DNA from: an uncultured Algibacter sp.
Lineage (GTDB): Bacteria > Bacteroidota > Bacteroidia > Flavobacteriales > Flavobacteriaceae
Assembly (NCBI RefSeq): GCF_947495925.1
Contig: NZ_CANMAU010000002.1
Span: forward strand, 372,001-436,000
Reading direction: 5' to 3'
DNA: 64,000 bases
Positions within the stretch are counted from its first letter, which is position 1; every line of letters begins with the position of its first letter. This document shows, in pieces, positions 1 to 9,205 of this stretch. The position numbers and the translations under genes were made by a program. The notes under the pieces were generated by a model that saw only the letters and a list, made by a program, of their open reading frames with translations, made no database searches and was not told where the DNA came from.

Positions 1-197
1 TTTGCTTGATCAATTAATCCGTCCATGCTATTGCTAGTATCAAGCAACAAGGCTACTTTAATATACTGTTTGCTAAACTCAGGATGGTTTGTAAAATACT
101 GAGTATAAGAGATGTTTTGTTTTTTGCTTTTGGCATAGCACGATGCAACTACAATTATTGCTGTGCATAAGAAAATAGATTTAAATAATGTTTTCAC
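1..197 (-). CDS. von Willebrand factor A domain lipoprotein, N-terminal part only
   Basis: The gene runs off the left edge, so only about 65 residues are visible. Translation from a GTG at 197 gives a hydrophobic leader ending in VASC, which fits a lipoprotein signal with the acylated cysteine near residue 20. Near the edge is VALLLDTSNSMDG, whose DTSNS matches the metal-ion-dependent adhesion site (DxSxS) at the start of a von Willebrand A domain. I found no upstream ATG in frame, so GTG is chosen as start. The role is unknown; such proteins bind other envelope proteins. The domain call rests on one motif. Confidence 0.6.
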   Translation of the reverse strand, partial: MKTLFKSIFLCTAIIVVASCYAKSKKQNISYTQYFTNHPEFSKQYIKVALLLDTSNSMDGLIDQA

Positions 198-407
198 GAT
201 TTTATATTTTTTTGATTAACACCGTAAAACTAGAATGAACTTAATTCTTAAAAAACATAGAATGAGTCAGCAATAGTTTTGAATGAGCGAATGGCTCAAA
301 TGAATTTGTGAATGGGTGGCTTCGTTTGTAAAAAGTGTAGTTTTTGATCTATGGCTATTTTAATAAACCAAGTAAAGTACGTAAGTTTATCTATCTTAAA
401 ATAGGAT

Positions 408-2591
408 ATGCGGCAAGCACTAAAATATTTCTGGGTTTCATTATTTACTTCAAGCAGTATATGGGCTTTTGCACAGACCAATATTGCGCAAATAAATCAA
501 GGTCCTAAATTTACCGTTAAAGGGTTAGTTATTGAAAGTGATACTAGAGAGCCCATTCCAAATGTAAATATTGAAATTACAGGAGGCGATTATACGACAA
601 CCGACATTTTTGGATCCTTTAGAATTCAGGCCAGAATAGGGGATGAATTGACAATAAGACATATTGATTTTGAAACTGTGTTCTATACTGTAAAAAATGA
701 TGATGAAATAAGGGTGGAAGTAGAGCCGACAGTCAAAGAGGAATTGGAATACTCTAAATCAAAAAAACTTTCAAGGATAGACCAATCTGAAAACTATAAT
801 ACTCAAATAGATTCTGCAAAGTATTATTTAAATAAAGATGCGAAGAAGAGTATCCAGTTTATAGCAGATGCACTTTCTAGAAGTAAATCGACAAAAGAAA
901 ACGCTAAGGCCTATCAAATTTTAGGCGATGTTTATGATTACTGGAAGCAATATGATTTGGCGGTGTCAAACTATCGAATAAGTCTACAAAATTCGAATGA
1001 TGTTGCCTTACAATTTAAACTTGCAAAAGCATATAAGAATAATAAGAGCTATCAAGAAAGTTTAAATACTTATCAAAGTATAAACAAGGGTAAACTATCA
1101 AATTGGCAGTTGGTAGAGTTGTTTGAAGGTAAAGGAGACGTCTATCTTTTAATCAAAAACTATCAAGAAGCGATAAAGAGTTATCAGAAAGGATTGAATA
1201 TTGCGAAGGAGCATCTAATTACGCCAAAAATTACAGATTTAAATTCTAAAATTGCTCAATCTTATAATGCTAATGGGGAACTAGAAAATGCCGATGTGTA
1301 TTTTAGAAAATCCATGCAACTTGCCAATACACAAAACAAAAAAAGAGCGGTCGAAGAAAAAGTAAAAGTAGCCGATTTTAAGAGTGAGGTTAATGATTTT
1401 TCATATGAGATTGAATTGAGAAAGGAAGCTTTAAATGATATAGAAGACATTGAAACAGACTCTGTTTTCAATAATGAGAGCAGTATTACTCCGCAAAAGC
1501 AAAATTATAAAATTGGTCGGGCATATGCTTCTCAGCAGGATTATGTAAATGCGATTCCTTATTTAGAGAGAAGTATTGAAGAGGCCGACAGCAAAAAAGA
1601 CTTATTAGTTCAAAAAGATGCAACAAGAAAATTATCTGAAGTGTATCGCGATGCAGGTCAGTTTGATAAGGCACTTTTGGCCTATCAAGACTATGTTGAG
1701 GTGGTAGATGAATTATATGCGATAAAGGAACAAGAAATTTCTCAGGCATCAAGGTTTAGTAAAGATATTGTAAGTAAACAAAATAGAATTTCAAGCTTAG
1801 AAGGAGATAGGGCCTTGTCTGAAAGCAAATATCTATTAACTGCGGAGCAATCTAAAAGGCAGAAACTTATTATATATTCCCTAGTTGGCGGTGTTTTATT
1901 ATTGCTAATCGTTGCTTTTTTAATGTATAAATATATTAAACAACAGCGTTTAGCAAATAACTTACTGGCATTAAAAAGTCTTCGAAGTCAGATGAATCCT
2001 CATTTCATTTTTAATGCTTTAAACTCGGTAAATAGTTTTATAGCGTTAAATGATGAAAGAACGGCGAACAAATATCTTACTGATTTTTCTCTGCTAATGC
2101 GTGCCGTTCTTGAGAATAGTGAAGAAGACTTTATACCTTTAGAAAAGGAAATTGAATTATTACAATTGTATACCAAGTTAGAACATTTTAGGTTTAAAGA
2201 TAAATTTGATTATACTATCCAGGTTGATGAAAATATAAAAATTAAGGAGTTTGTTATTCCCCCCATGTTATTGCAACCTTATATTGAAAATGCGGTTTGG
2301 CATGGGCTTAGATATAAAAAAACAAAAGGTTTATTGCGCATTGATATTTTGGAATCTGGAGAGGACGAAATAAAAATTACAATTTCTGACGATGGTATCG
2401 GTAGAGCAAATTCAAAAGCTTTAAAAACTGAAAATCAGCAGAGGCAAAACTCAAAGGGAATGGGGAATATAAAAAAACGTGTTTCTATTTTAAACGACAT
2501 GTATAAAGACAAAGTAGATGTGGCAATTACTGATTTTCAAGATGAAGTTGACACTGGTACCCAGGTTGTTGTAACACTCAAAAAAGACTAA
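408..2591 (+). CDS. LytS-type sensor histidine kinase with carboxypeptidase-regulatory-like and TPR sensor region
   Basis: The order of parts in this 727-residue protein is: signal peptide (about 1-23, ending AFAQ), a carboxypeptidase-regulatory-like beta domain (about 33-100), tetratricopeptide repeats (about 160-440), a short coiled coil, one membrane segment (about 486-508) and a cytoplasmic His_kinase domain. The phosphoacceptor motif QMNPHFIFNALNS places the histidine near 532. The ATPase N box is YIENAVWHG (about 624) and the G box DDGIG (about 660). It should phosphorylate the LytTR regulator whose start codon follows its stop directly. The TPR region is predicted outside the cytoplasm and probably senses a protein or cell-wall signal; that is inference. 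Confidence 0.88.
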   Translation: MRQALKYFWVSLFTSSSIWAFAQTNIAQINQGPKFTVKGLVIESDTREPIPNVNIEITGGDYTTTDIFGSFRIQARIGDELTIRHIDFETVFYTVKNDDEIRVEVEPTVKEELEYSKSKKLSRIDQSENYNTQIDSAKYYLNKDAKKSIQFIADALSRSKSTKENAKAYQILGDVYDYWKQYDLAVSNYRISLQNSNDVALQFKLAKAYKNNKSYQESLNTYQSINKGKLSNWQLVELFEGKGDVYLLIKNYQEAIKSYQKGLNIAKEHLITPKITDLNSKIAQSYNANGELENADVYFRKSMQLANTQNKKRAVEEKVKVADFKSEVNDFSYEIELRKEALNDIEDIETDSVFNNESSITPQKQNYKIGRAYASQQDYVNAIPYLERSIEEADSKKDLLVQKDATRKLSEVYRDAGQFDKALLAYQDYVEVVDELYAIKEQEISQASRFSKDIVSKQNRISSLEGDRALSESKYLLTAEQSKRQKLIIYSLVGGVLLLLIVAFLMYKYIKQQRLANNLLALKSLRSQMNPHFIFNALNSVNSFIALNDERTANKYLTDFSLLMRAVLENSEEDFIPLEKEIELLQLYTKLEHFRFKDKFDYTIQVDENIKIKEFVIPPMLLQPYIENAVWHGLRYKKTKGLLRIDILESGEDEIKITISDDGIGRANSKALKTENQQRQNSKGMGNIKKRVSILNDMYKDKVDVAITDFQDEVDTGTQVVVTLKKD

Positions 2592-3326
2592 ATGAAACTA
2601 AACGCGATTATAGTTGAAGATGAAGAAACAAGTAGAGATATTTTAAAAAACTATCTCAATAAATACTGCCCTAATGTAAATGTTTCAGGGGAGGCATCCA
2701 ATGTTGAAGAAGCTTTGGTTTTAATAAGAAATAATGATTTAGATTTAGTGTTTCTTGATGTTGAAATGCCCTATGGCAACGCTTTTGATTTGCTAGACAA
2801 AGTTGGTGATATAGATTTTGAAACCATTTTTGTTACGGCATATAATCATTACGCTATGGAAGCTTTAAACGCTCATGCTAGCTATTATTTAATGAAACCT
2901 ATTTCAATTGATGAGCTAATAAAGGCCGTAGATTACGTTACTGAAATTAAAACAAAGGAGGATGCCCTTCAGGATCAAGTTTTAATTCCAAAAACAAACA
3001 ATATAGAGGGGAAAATAACCATTCCTCAATTAGATGGTTTTGAAATTATTAACACCTCAGATATACTATATTGTAAGGCAGATGATAATTATACCGAGAT
3101 TTACCTCAATAATAATAAAAAGAAATTGGTGAGTAAAACTTTAAAATATTTTGAAGAAGCCTTAAGCAATGCTAGTTTTGCAAGAGTCCATAAGTCTTAT
3201 CTTGTGAATGTGAACGAAGTGGTAAAATATCTTAAGGGTAAAGGGGGGAGTGTGTTGCTTAGTAATGGAAAGCAAATTATTGTCTCGGCCTCAAGAAAAT
3301 CCGACTTGTTATCATATTTTAAATAA
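2592..3326 (+). CDS. LytTR-family response regulator
   Basis: This 244-residue protein has an N-terminal receiver domain (about 1-120) with the acidic pocket ED at 9-10 and the phosphoacceptor Asp56 in FLDVEMP. A C-terminal LytTR DNA-binding domain (about 140-244) follows, with the typical segments ILYCKADDNYTEIYL and FARVHKSYLVN. It begins at the base after the kinase stop codon, so the two are co-transcribed and surely form one two-component system. Its targets cannot be read from the sequence. The next gene, a carbonic anhydrase, follows by 11 bases and may share the transcript. Confidence 0.9.
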   Translation: MKLNAIIVEDEETSRDILKNYLNKYCPNVNVSGEASNVEEALVLIRNNDLDLVFLDVEMPYGNAFDLLDKVGDIDFETIFVTAYNHYAMEALNAHASYYLMKPISIDELIKAVDYVTEIKTKEDALQDQVLIPKTNNIEGKITIPQLDGFEIINTSDILYCKADDNYTEIYLNNNKKKLVSKTLKYFEEALSNASFARVHKSYLVNVNEVVKYLKGKGGSVLLSNGKQIIVSASRKSDLLSYFK

Positions 3327-3337
3327 AGAACAAAATT

Positions 3338-3853
3338 ATGCCAGTAGTATTGCCTGTAAGAGGAAAATCTCCTCAAATATCAAAAGATTGTTTTATAGCT
3401 GAAAACGCAACTATTGTTGGTGATGTTACCATGGGAAGCCAATGCAGTATTTGGTTTAGCGCTGTTGTTCGCGGCGATGTTAACTTCATAAAAATGGGGA
3501 ATAAAGTTAATATTCAAGACGGAGCAGTAATTCATGGTACTTATAAAACAGCGCCTACCACTATTGGAAATAATGTATCTATTGGTCATAATGCTTTGGT
3601 TCACGGTTGTACTATACAAGATAATGTTTTGATTGGTATGGGTAGTATCATTATGGACGGTTGTGTCGTAGAAAGTAATAGCATTATTGCAGCCGGAGCG
3701 GTGCTTACTAAAAACACTATAGTTGAGGCAGGAAGTATATATGCCGGAGTTCCAGCAAAAAAAGTAAAAGATGTGAATGAAGATCTTGTTTCTGGCGAGA
3801 TTAATCGCATTGCAGATGCTTATATAAAGTATGCCAGTTGGTTTAAAGAGTAG
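3338..3853 (+). CDS. gamma carbonic anhydrase family protein (left-handed beta-helix)
   Basis: At 171 residues it has the usual length of the YrdA/PaaY branch of gamma carbonic anhydrases. Hexapeptide repeats of the left-handed beta-helix fill residues about 10-150. The three histidines expected to bind zinc between subunits are visible in VIHGTYK, SIGHNALVHG and the helix around them, along with the conserved VVRGDVNFI stretch. Whether the enzyme hydrates carbon dioxide or only binds metal cannot be told from sequence; many family members are inactive in standard assays. It sits 11 bases after the LytTR gene, in the same direction. Confidence 0.85.
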   Translation: MPVVLPVRGKSPQISKDCFIAENATIVGDVTMGSQCSIWFSAVVRGDVNFIKMGNKVNIQDGAVIHGTYKTAPTTIGNNVSIGHNALVHGCTIQDNVLIGMGSIIMDGCVVESNSIIAAGAVLTKNTIVEAGSIYAGVPAKKVKDVNEDLVSGEINRIADAYIKYASWFKE

Positions 3854-4050
3854 TTAGGTTTAATATTATCCAATTTATTTTTCAATAAAGGCGTTACCAC
3901 AAGGGTCAGGCTTTTCGCTATATCTTTTTTGGTCATAGCGAGGGGAAAGAGCGTAGATTCCTTTTAAATATTATTGTCCAAATAAGAGTAATTGTAAGTA
4001 ATCAAAAAAGGATGCCGCTACAATCCTTAACGCAAAGAGTGATATCATTT

Positions 4051-4830
4051 TTAAAAATCTAGATATTCTATCGGGTAGTTTGTTCCAATTAATGAATTCA
4101 GAATCTCTAGGTTACCATTCGTATAAAATGAATTATTAGAAATTATAGTTTCGGTATTTAAAAGATTGTTTTTTTTCAGAATAGACTTCGTTTGTCTTGC
4201 AACTGCTTCTCCAGAGTCTATTATCTTAATATGTTTTGGAAGTAATTCGATTAGTATAGGAATTAAATATGGGTAGTGCGTGCAACCTAAAACTAAGTAA
4301 TCAATATTGGCCTTAAGCATGGGTTTTAGATATAAGGATAATAGGGATTTCATTTCGTCAGAATACAACTGTCCGTTTTCAATAAGTTCAACAATGCCAT
4401 CGCCATTTTGTTCAACTACCCTTATATGACTTGCAAATAGATTTGAAGTTTTTGAAAATAAGGCACTACTTAATGTACCCTTCGTGGCTAAAATACCAAC
4501 AGCATTTGTTTTTGTTTGTAAGGCTGCTGGTTTTATGGCTGGTTCAATGCCAATAAAAGGGACCGGATATGTGTCACGTAAATAATCTATAGCATTTGTT
4601 GTGGCGGTATTGCAAGCTACAATAAGGAGTTTGCAGTTTTTGCTCAGTAAATATTCGGTATTTTTTTTAGAAAGTTCAATAATGGTATCCTTCCCTTTGG
4701 GGCCGTACGGAGCGTTTTTACTATCTGCTAGGTAAATGGAGTTTTCGTTCGGTAAAAGCGCTTTAATCTCTTTCCAAATAGAAGTACCTCCCACTCCTGA
4801 ATCAAAAATACCAATTGATTGTTTACTCAT
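4051..4830 (-). CDS. murI: glutamate racemase
   Basis: The protein interconverts L- and D-glutamate in the cytoplasm, supplying D-glutamate for peptidoglycan. The 259 residues match the family length. The signature blocks are all present: FDSGVGG with the conserved aspartate near residue 10, YGPKG, the first catalytic cysteine in VACNTATT and the second in GCTHYPYL. It lies downstream of the OmpH, BamA and UppS genes on the same strand, but a strong hairpin separates it from OmpH, so it is probably transcribed on its own. Confidence 0.95.
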   Translation of the reverse strand: MSKQSIGIFDSGVGGTSIWKEIKALLPNENSIYLADSKNAPYGPKGKDTIIELSKKNTEYLLSKNCKLLIVACNTATTNAIDYLRDTYPVPFIGIEPAIKPAALQTKTNAVGILATKGTLSSALFSKTSNLFASHIRVVEQNGDGIVELIENGQLYSDEMKSLLSLYLKPMLKANIDYLVLGCTHYPYLIPILIELLPKHIKIIDSGEAVARQTKSILKKNNLLNTETIISNNSFYTNGNLEILNSLIGTNYPIEYLDF

Positions 4831-4847
4831 ACTTTAGCAAAAGTAAA

Positions 4848-4873
4848 AAAGCTGTCTTTTAAAAGACAGCTTT
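4848..4873 (-). terminator. Rho-independent terminator after the short OmpH gene
   Basis: A perfect 26-base inverted repeat with core GCTGTC/GACAGC lies 28 bases past the OmpH stop at 4902. Read on the minus strand it is followed by a run of T, so it would end the BamA-OmpH transcript before murI. Confidence 0.8.
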
Positions 4874-4901
4874 CATATTATTTATTTAAAATCTAGAGTT
4901 T

Positions 4902-5402
4902 TTAGATGCCTAAGTTCTTTTTAACATCGGCTAAGATATCATCACCATCGGCAACAATTAAAGTAGCTCTATCAAGTACATATTGGTATCCTTTTTCTTT
5001 AGCAACAGTATTTATAGCAGCCATTGCTTTTTCTTGAATAGGTTTAAATAATTCTGCCTCTTTTTTAGCAATATCTTGCTGAGCATCTTGTCTAAATTGT
5101 TGAATACGTTGTTGTTTTTCTTGTAATTCTAAACCTCTTTTTTGATTTTCTTCATCGGTTTTAGTAGCCGCTTCTGCTTCATACTGCTTTACTGTGTTTT
5201 GGTATTCTGTAATAGAAGCTTGAATATCGGTTTGATACGTTTTTCCTAACGTTTCAATTTCTGTTTGTGCGGCTTTAGCCTCAGGCATAGCGGCAATTAA
5301 TTCTTGCGTGTTTATATGTGCAACTTTGCTTTGTGCTTGCGTAAAACTAACGGTTACCATACATAATGCAGTTGCTAATAATAGAGTTTTTAAATGTTTC
5401 AT
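4902..5402 (-). CDS. OmpH/Skp family periplasmic chaperone (short paralogue)
   Basis: A signal peptide (about 1-23, ending TQAQ) is followed by a Skp-like fold: a short beta segment SKVAHINTQELIAAMPEA, a long helical coiled coil rich in Gln, Glu and Lys (about 45-125), and a closing beta-hairpin YQYVLDRATLIVADG. Skp holds unfolded outer-membrane proteins in the periplasm for delivery to BamA. The length of 166 is normal. It is the last gene of a series running BamA, long OmpH, short OmpH, with 30 bases between the two OmpH genes, and ends at a terminator at 4848-4873. Confidence 0.93.
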   Translation of the reverse strand: MKHLKTLLLATALCMVTVSFTQAQSKVAHINTQELIAAMPEAKAAQTEIETLGKTYQTDIQASITEYQNTVKQYEAEAATKTDEENQKRGLELQEKQQRIQQFRQDAQQDIAKKEAELFKPIQEKAMAAINTVAKEKGYQYVLDRATLIVADGDDILADVKKNLGI

Positions 5403-5432
5403 TTTTAAATAAGTGTTAATTGTGTTATAAAT

Positions 5433-6440
5433 TTATTTTCTACTAGCGTTTATACTATCTCTTGCCTTTTGTCTATCTTCTAATATTTTTCTTTTTCTTT
5501 CTTCAAGAGCTTTTTTTCTTTCTTCTCGTTCTTTTAGTTTTTTCTGTCTATTTTCTTCAATAAGTTGTTCTCTTGTTTTGACTTCAGTTTCGGGTTTTAT
5601 GTCATTGGTTTTTTGAACACTTTTCACGCTTTCTGATACTGCTGCCTCTGTTGTCGCACTTCTTGCATCTAGTTTGGCCTGTTTAGCTTTTTCCCGGTCT
5701 TCTAAAATTTTTCTACGTCTTTCTTCAGATGCTTTTACTTTTGCCTCACGAGCAGCTAGCTTTTCTTGTCTTGCTTTTTCAATGGCACTTTCTCGTTCAT
5801 TTTTTTTCTCTTCTAAAGCCTGTTCTCTCGCTTCCTTTTCATGGTTTATTTCAGGAATCAATTCTTCACTTTTTGCTTTCTTTTTTTCTGCCTTTGATTG
5901 CGCTTGCGTTCGCTTTGAAGTTCTTTTTATACTTCTTAAAATTTGTTCGCTCAAATCATATTGTTTGGCAGAGAATAGCATAACTGCATCTGATGATTTA
6001 TCAAAAATAAAGTCATACTTTTTGCCACTAGCAATGTCTTGTACAGCCGAAAAAATTTGATCCTGTATAGGCTGCATTAATGACCTTTTTTGAATAAATA
6101 AGTCGCCATTAGGGCCAAACCGCTTTTGCTGATAATCTAATATTTCATTTTCTTCAAAATCAATATCTTCTTCGCGCTCGTTAATTAATTCTTGAGTTAA
6201 TAAGGCCTTTTCGTTACTTAAATCTTTTCTCTTTTGTTCAACATTAGCCAATTTAGCTTGAATTTCATTTTTCCATTTTTGAGCTCTTTCATCTAACTGA
6301 GCCGTAGCTTCTTGATATTCCGGTACGTTTTCTAAAATATATTCAGTGTCTATATATCCTATCCTTACACCACGCTGAGCATGAGACGACAGGCAAGACA
6401 AAAATACTACTGTCAGTAAAAAAAGAACGTTATTTTTCAT
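5433..6440 (-). CDS. OmpH/Skp family chaperone with long charged C-terminal extension
   Basis: The first 170 residues form a standard OmpH unit: signal peptide ending SHAQ, RIGYIDTEYILENVPEYQEA, a coiled coil and the closing KKYDFIFDKSSDAVMLF. About 165 further residues follow that are almost entirely Lys, Arg, Glu and Ala, with a motif of the type RRKILEDREKAKQ seen twice (near the middle and near the C terminus). The extension is probably a long single helix or coiled coil. Two tandem OmpH genes downstream of BamA are common in Flavobacteriaceae; the extension is the unusual part. Confidence 0.88.
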   Translation of the reverse strand: MKNNVLFLLTVVFLSCLSSHAQRGVRIGYIDTEYILENVPEYQEATAQLDERAQKWKNEIQAKLANVEQKRKDLSNEKALLTQELINEREEDIDFEENEILDYQQKRFGPNGDLFIQKRSLMQPIQDQIFSAVQDIASGKKYDFIFDKSSDAVMLFSAKQYDLSEQILRSIKRTSKRTQAQSKAEKKKAKSEELIPEINHEKEAREQALEEKKNERESAIEKARQEKLAAREAKVKASEERRRKILEDREKAKQAKLDARSATTEAAVSESVKSVQKTNDIKPETEVKTREQLIEENRQKKLKEREERKKALEERKRKILEDRQKARDSINASRK

Positions 6441-6616
6441 CTGTTTTAATATTTTATAACTTATAACTTAATAAATCCTAAAAGCGACAGATGATTTATC
6501 TCTGCCTTTTTGAACCTAATCTTCAAAATTAACGAAATATAATCTTAAAAATTTTAATTCTCATGCAAATCATCAATGTGTTAATAGAAAATATCGTGCC
6601 AAAATAATTTTAATGT

Positions 6617-9205
6617 TTAAAACTGTTGTCCAATTATGAAGTGTGTTTCCCACCCATTAGGTGTAATTAAACCAGGAAGGGGATCAAATCCATAACCAAA
6701 ATCAATACCTAATAATCCAAAAGCAGGCATAAAAATACGCAGACCTACACCAGCAGATCTATTTAAATCAAAAGGGTTGTAATCTTTAAAATTATCAAAT
6801 GAGGATCCTGCCTCAAGAAATCCTAAAGCATAAATTTTTGCCGAAGATTTCAAGGTTATTGGATAACGTAATTCTAAAGAAAATTTGTTATAAATAGTTC
6901 CTCCATCAACACTTGATAAAGATTGGTTGGGGTATCCTCGCAATTGAATGGCTTCGCGTCCATCCAAACTGTAATTACCAAGGCCATCACCCCCAAGAAA
7001 GAATCTTTCAAAAGGAATTACCCCTCTATCATTATTATAGGCTCCCAAAAAGCCGAACTCAGCTAATGGTCTTAAAACTAAATTTTTTGCAACTTCAGTA
7101 TACCATTCACCTTTAAATTTAATTTTATAGAATTCTAACCATCTATAACGTTCTTGATCTATTTCAGAAATTCGAGCTGTAGCATCTGCAACTTCTTTAG
7201 GTGTACTATTAACATCACGCTGTATAGCTTCATTTTCGGCACGTTCATTCTTAAGTGCAGTATAGTCAACACCATCAAGTAACGACCAAGGTGGCGAGAA
7301 TTTTATACTCGCAGAAAAACTAGATCCACCGGTAGGAAAGATTGGATCGACACTTGTGTTGTTTCTACTTAAACCAACAGTATAAGATAAATTGTTTGAG
7401 TAACCATCTCCAAATGTAAATAACCCCGTGTTATAATTATTTAAATCATAACGTTGATAACTTATAGCTTGGGAAAGTGTAAAGAAGTCATCTGGAACTT
7501 GCAGTCTTTTAGCTAAACCAAAAGTAATACCAGTAATATTAAAACTTCTACTTTTATCTGCGTTTCTGGTAACTGGATTGAATAAAAATTGCCTTGTATG
7601 TGATAAAGAGGCTGAAAATTGTACTGGACGTTTGCCACCAAGCCATGGCTCAGAAAACGAGAAACTATAAGTTTGGTAAAATCTACTGGCTTGCAAGCGC
7701 AATGCTAGCTTTTGACCATCTCCCATAGGAATAGGTTTATAGGCATCTTTTTTGAATATGTCTTTAATAGAAAAATTATTAAAAGAAAGCCCCAAGGTAC
7801 CAATAAAGCCACCACCACCGTAACCACCTTGTAACTCAATTTGACTAGAACCTGTTTCTTTTACAGAATATTCCATATCAATAGTCCCCTCATTAGGATT
7901 AGGGTTGATAAAGTTAGGTGAAATTTCTTGAGCTTCGAAAAACCCTAACTGACCAAGTTCCCTAACCGTACGAACAACATTAGATTTACTATAGAGTTGA
8001 CCAGGACGTGTTCTTATTTCTCTATATATTACATGATCGTTAGTTTTATCATTACCAATAACACTTACCTTATTAAAGTAAGCTGGTTTTCCTTCCGAAA
8101 TTCTAACCTCAATGTCAATAACATTGTTGTCTGCACTGACTTCAACAGTGTTTATAGTTGAGAATAAATAACCATTATTTTGATATTGATTCGTAATATC
8201 AAAGGCATCTGGTTTTGATGCGTCGGCTATACGCTTTTGTAATAAAATTCCGTTGTATGTATCTCCTTTGTTGATGCGTAAAATTCGGCTTAAGTATTCG
8301 TTACTGTATACGGTATTACCAATGAAACTGATATTCCCAAATTCATAGAGTTCTCCTTCATTGACATCAATTTCAAGGGAAATAGTTTTGTCATCATTAA
8401 TAATCATAGTATCACCTACAATTCTAGCATCTCTATAACCATTTTCTTTATAGGTGTCAATAACATGACCTAAGTCTGCCTGATAAGCTGAATCAATAAA
8501 CTTAGAACGTTTCCATAATCTAAGTCGATTAATTTTTTTGGTACTTTTCATGCTTTTTCTAAGTTTTTTATCACCTAAAACATCATTACCATTAAATGTA
8601 ATATCTTTAATTTTTACTTTTTTGCCTTGGTCAATATTTACCAATAAATTAACTCTGGCAGTTTCAAGGGAATCTTTAACATCTATAGCATTAATATAAA
8701 CCTTAGTGTTCACAAAACCTTTTTTCTTATACTTTTTTTCTAAGAAATTTTTGGTGTTTGTAATTAAGTTTTCAGTAACCTTGACCCCTCTGTTAAGGAC
8801 ATTCTCTTTAATAACTTTTTCTTGTTCTCCTTTTTTTACCCCATTAACTTTAACTTCATTAATCTGAGGTAAATCTGAAAGCCTGATTTCCAAAAAAGCA
8901 ACGCCGTCTTCTACTTTAGTAACATAAACTTCAATGTCATTAAATAATTTAGAGTTCCATAATTTTTTTATGGCATTGCTTATTTCTTCACCAGGGATTG
9001 AAATCTCTTTCCCCTTGCTTAACCCAGAGTAGGTTATAATAGTTTGCTCGCTAAAGGAAGTGTTACCCGCAACAGAAATCTCACCTAAAGTATATTTTCC
9101 TTTTAATTCTTGTGCCTCTATATGATAACAGCTTATAAAAAGAATTATAGCAAAACAGTACTTTATATATGTGGTAAAAGGTAAAATTTTAACTAAGTTG
9201 TTCAC
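6617..9205 (-). CDS. bamA: outer membrane protein assembly factor BamA
   Basis: This is the core of the machinery that folds beta-barrel proteins into the outer membrane. Successive POTRA domains fill about residues 30-420 (for example EISVAGNTSF, KDITFNGNDVLG, NISFIGNTVYS, KVSVIGNDKTN). A 16-strand barrel follows, with the late motif FFLGGDGLGNYSLDGREAIQLRGY and a C-terminal aromatic, IIGQQF. The open frame extends upstream to an ATG at 9319 inside uppS, but that extension is uppS in another frame. I prefer the GTG at 9205, which overlaps the uppS end by 17 bases and gives a signal peptide ending HIEAQ. UppS lies upstream and the OmpH genes downstream. Confidence 0.93.
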   Translation of the reverse strand: MNNLVKILPFTTYIKYCFAIILFISCYHIEAQELKGKYTLGEISVAGNTSFSEQTIITYSGLSKGKEISIPGEEISNAIKKLWNSKLFNDIEVYVTKVEDGVAFLEIRLSDLPQINEVKVNGVKKGEQEKVIKENVLNRGVKVTENLITNTKNFLEKKYKKKGFVNTKVYINAIDVKDSLETARVNLLVNIDQGKKVKIKDITFNGNDVLGDKKLRKSMKSTKKINRLRLWKRSKFIDSAYQADLGHVIDTYKENGYRDARIVGDTMIINDDKTISLEIDVNEGELYEFGNISFIGNTVYSNEYLSRILRINKGDTYNGILLQKRIADASKPDAFDITNQYQNNGYLFSTINTVEVSADNNVIDIEVRISEGKPAYFNKVSVIGNDKTNDHVIYREIRTRPGQLYSKSNVVRTVRELGQLGFFEAQEISPNFINPNPNEGTIDMEYSVKETGSSQIELQGGYGGGGFIGTLGLSFNNFSIKDIFKKDAYKPIPMGDGQKLALRLQASRFYQTYSFSFSEPWLGGKRPVQFSASLSHTRQFLFNPVTRNADKSRSFNITGITFGLAKRLQVPDDFFTLSQAISYQRYDLNNYNTGLFTFGDGYSNNLSYTVGLSRNNTSVDPIFPTGGSSFSASIKFSPPWSLLDGVDYTALKNERAENEAIQRDVNSTPKEVADATARISEIDQERYRWLEFYKIKFKGEWYTEVAKNLVLRPLAEFGFLGAYNNDRGVIPFERFFLGGDGLGNYSLDGREAIQLRGYPNQSLSSVDGGTIYNKFSLELRYPITLKSSAKIYALGFLEAGSSFDNFKDYNPFDLNRSAGVGLRIFMPAFGLLGIDFGYGFDPLPGLITPNGWETHFIIGQQF

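Noticed and set aside
3854-4050. Hairpin-like CGCTAT/ATAGCG pair at about 3915-3942 as terminator
   Set aside because: The loop is long and no T run follows on either strand.
5674-6060. 128-codon plus-strand frame opposite the long OmpH
   Set aside because: It arises from the Lys/Glu codons of OmpH read in reverse, giving Ser/Phe/Leu-rich nonsense; OmpH is certain.
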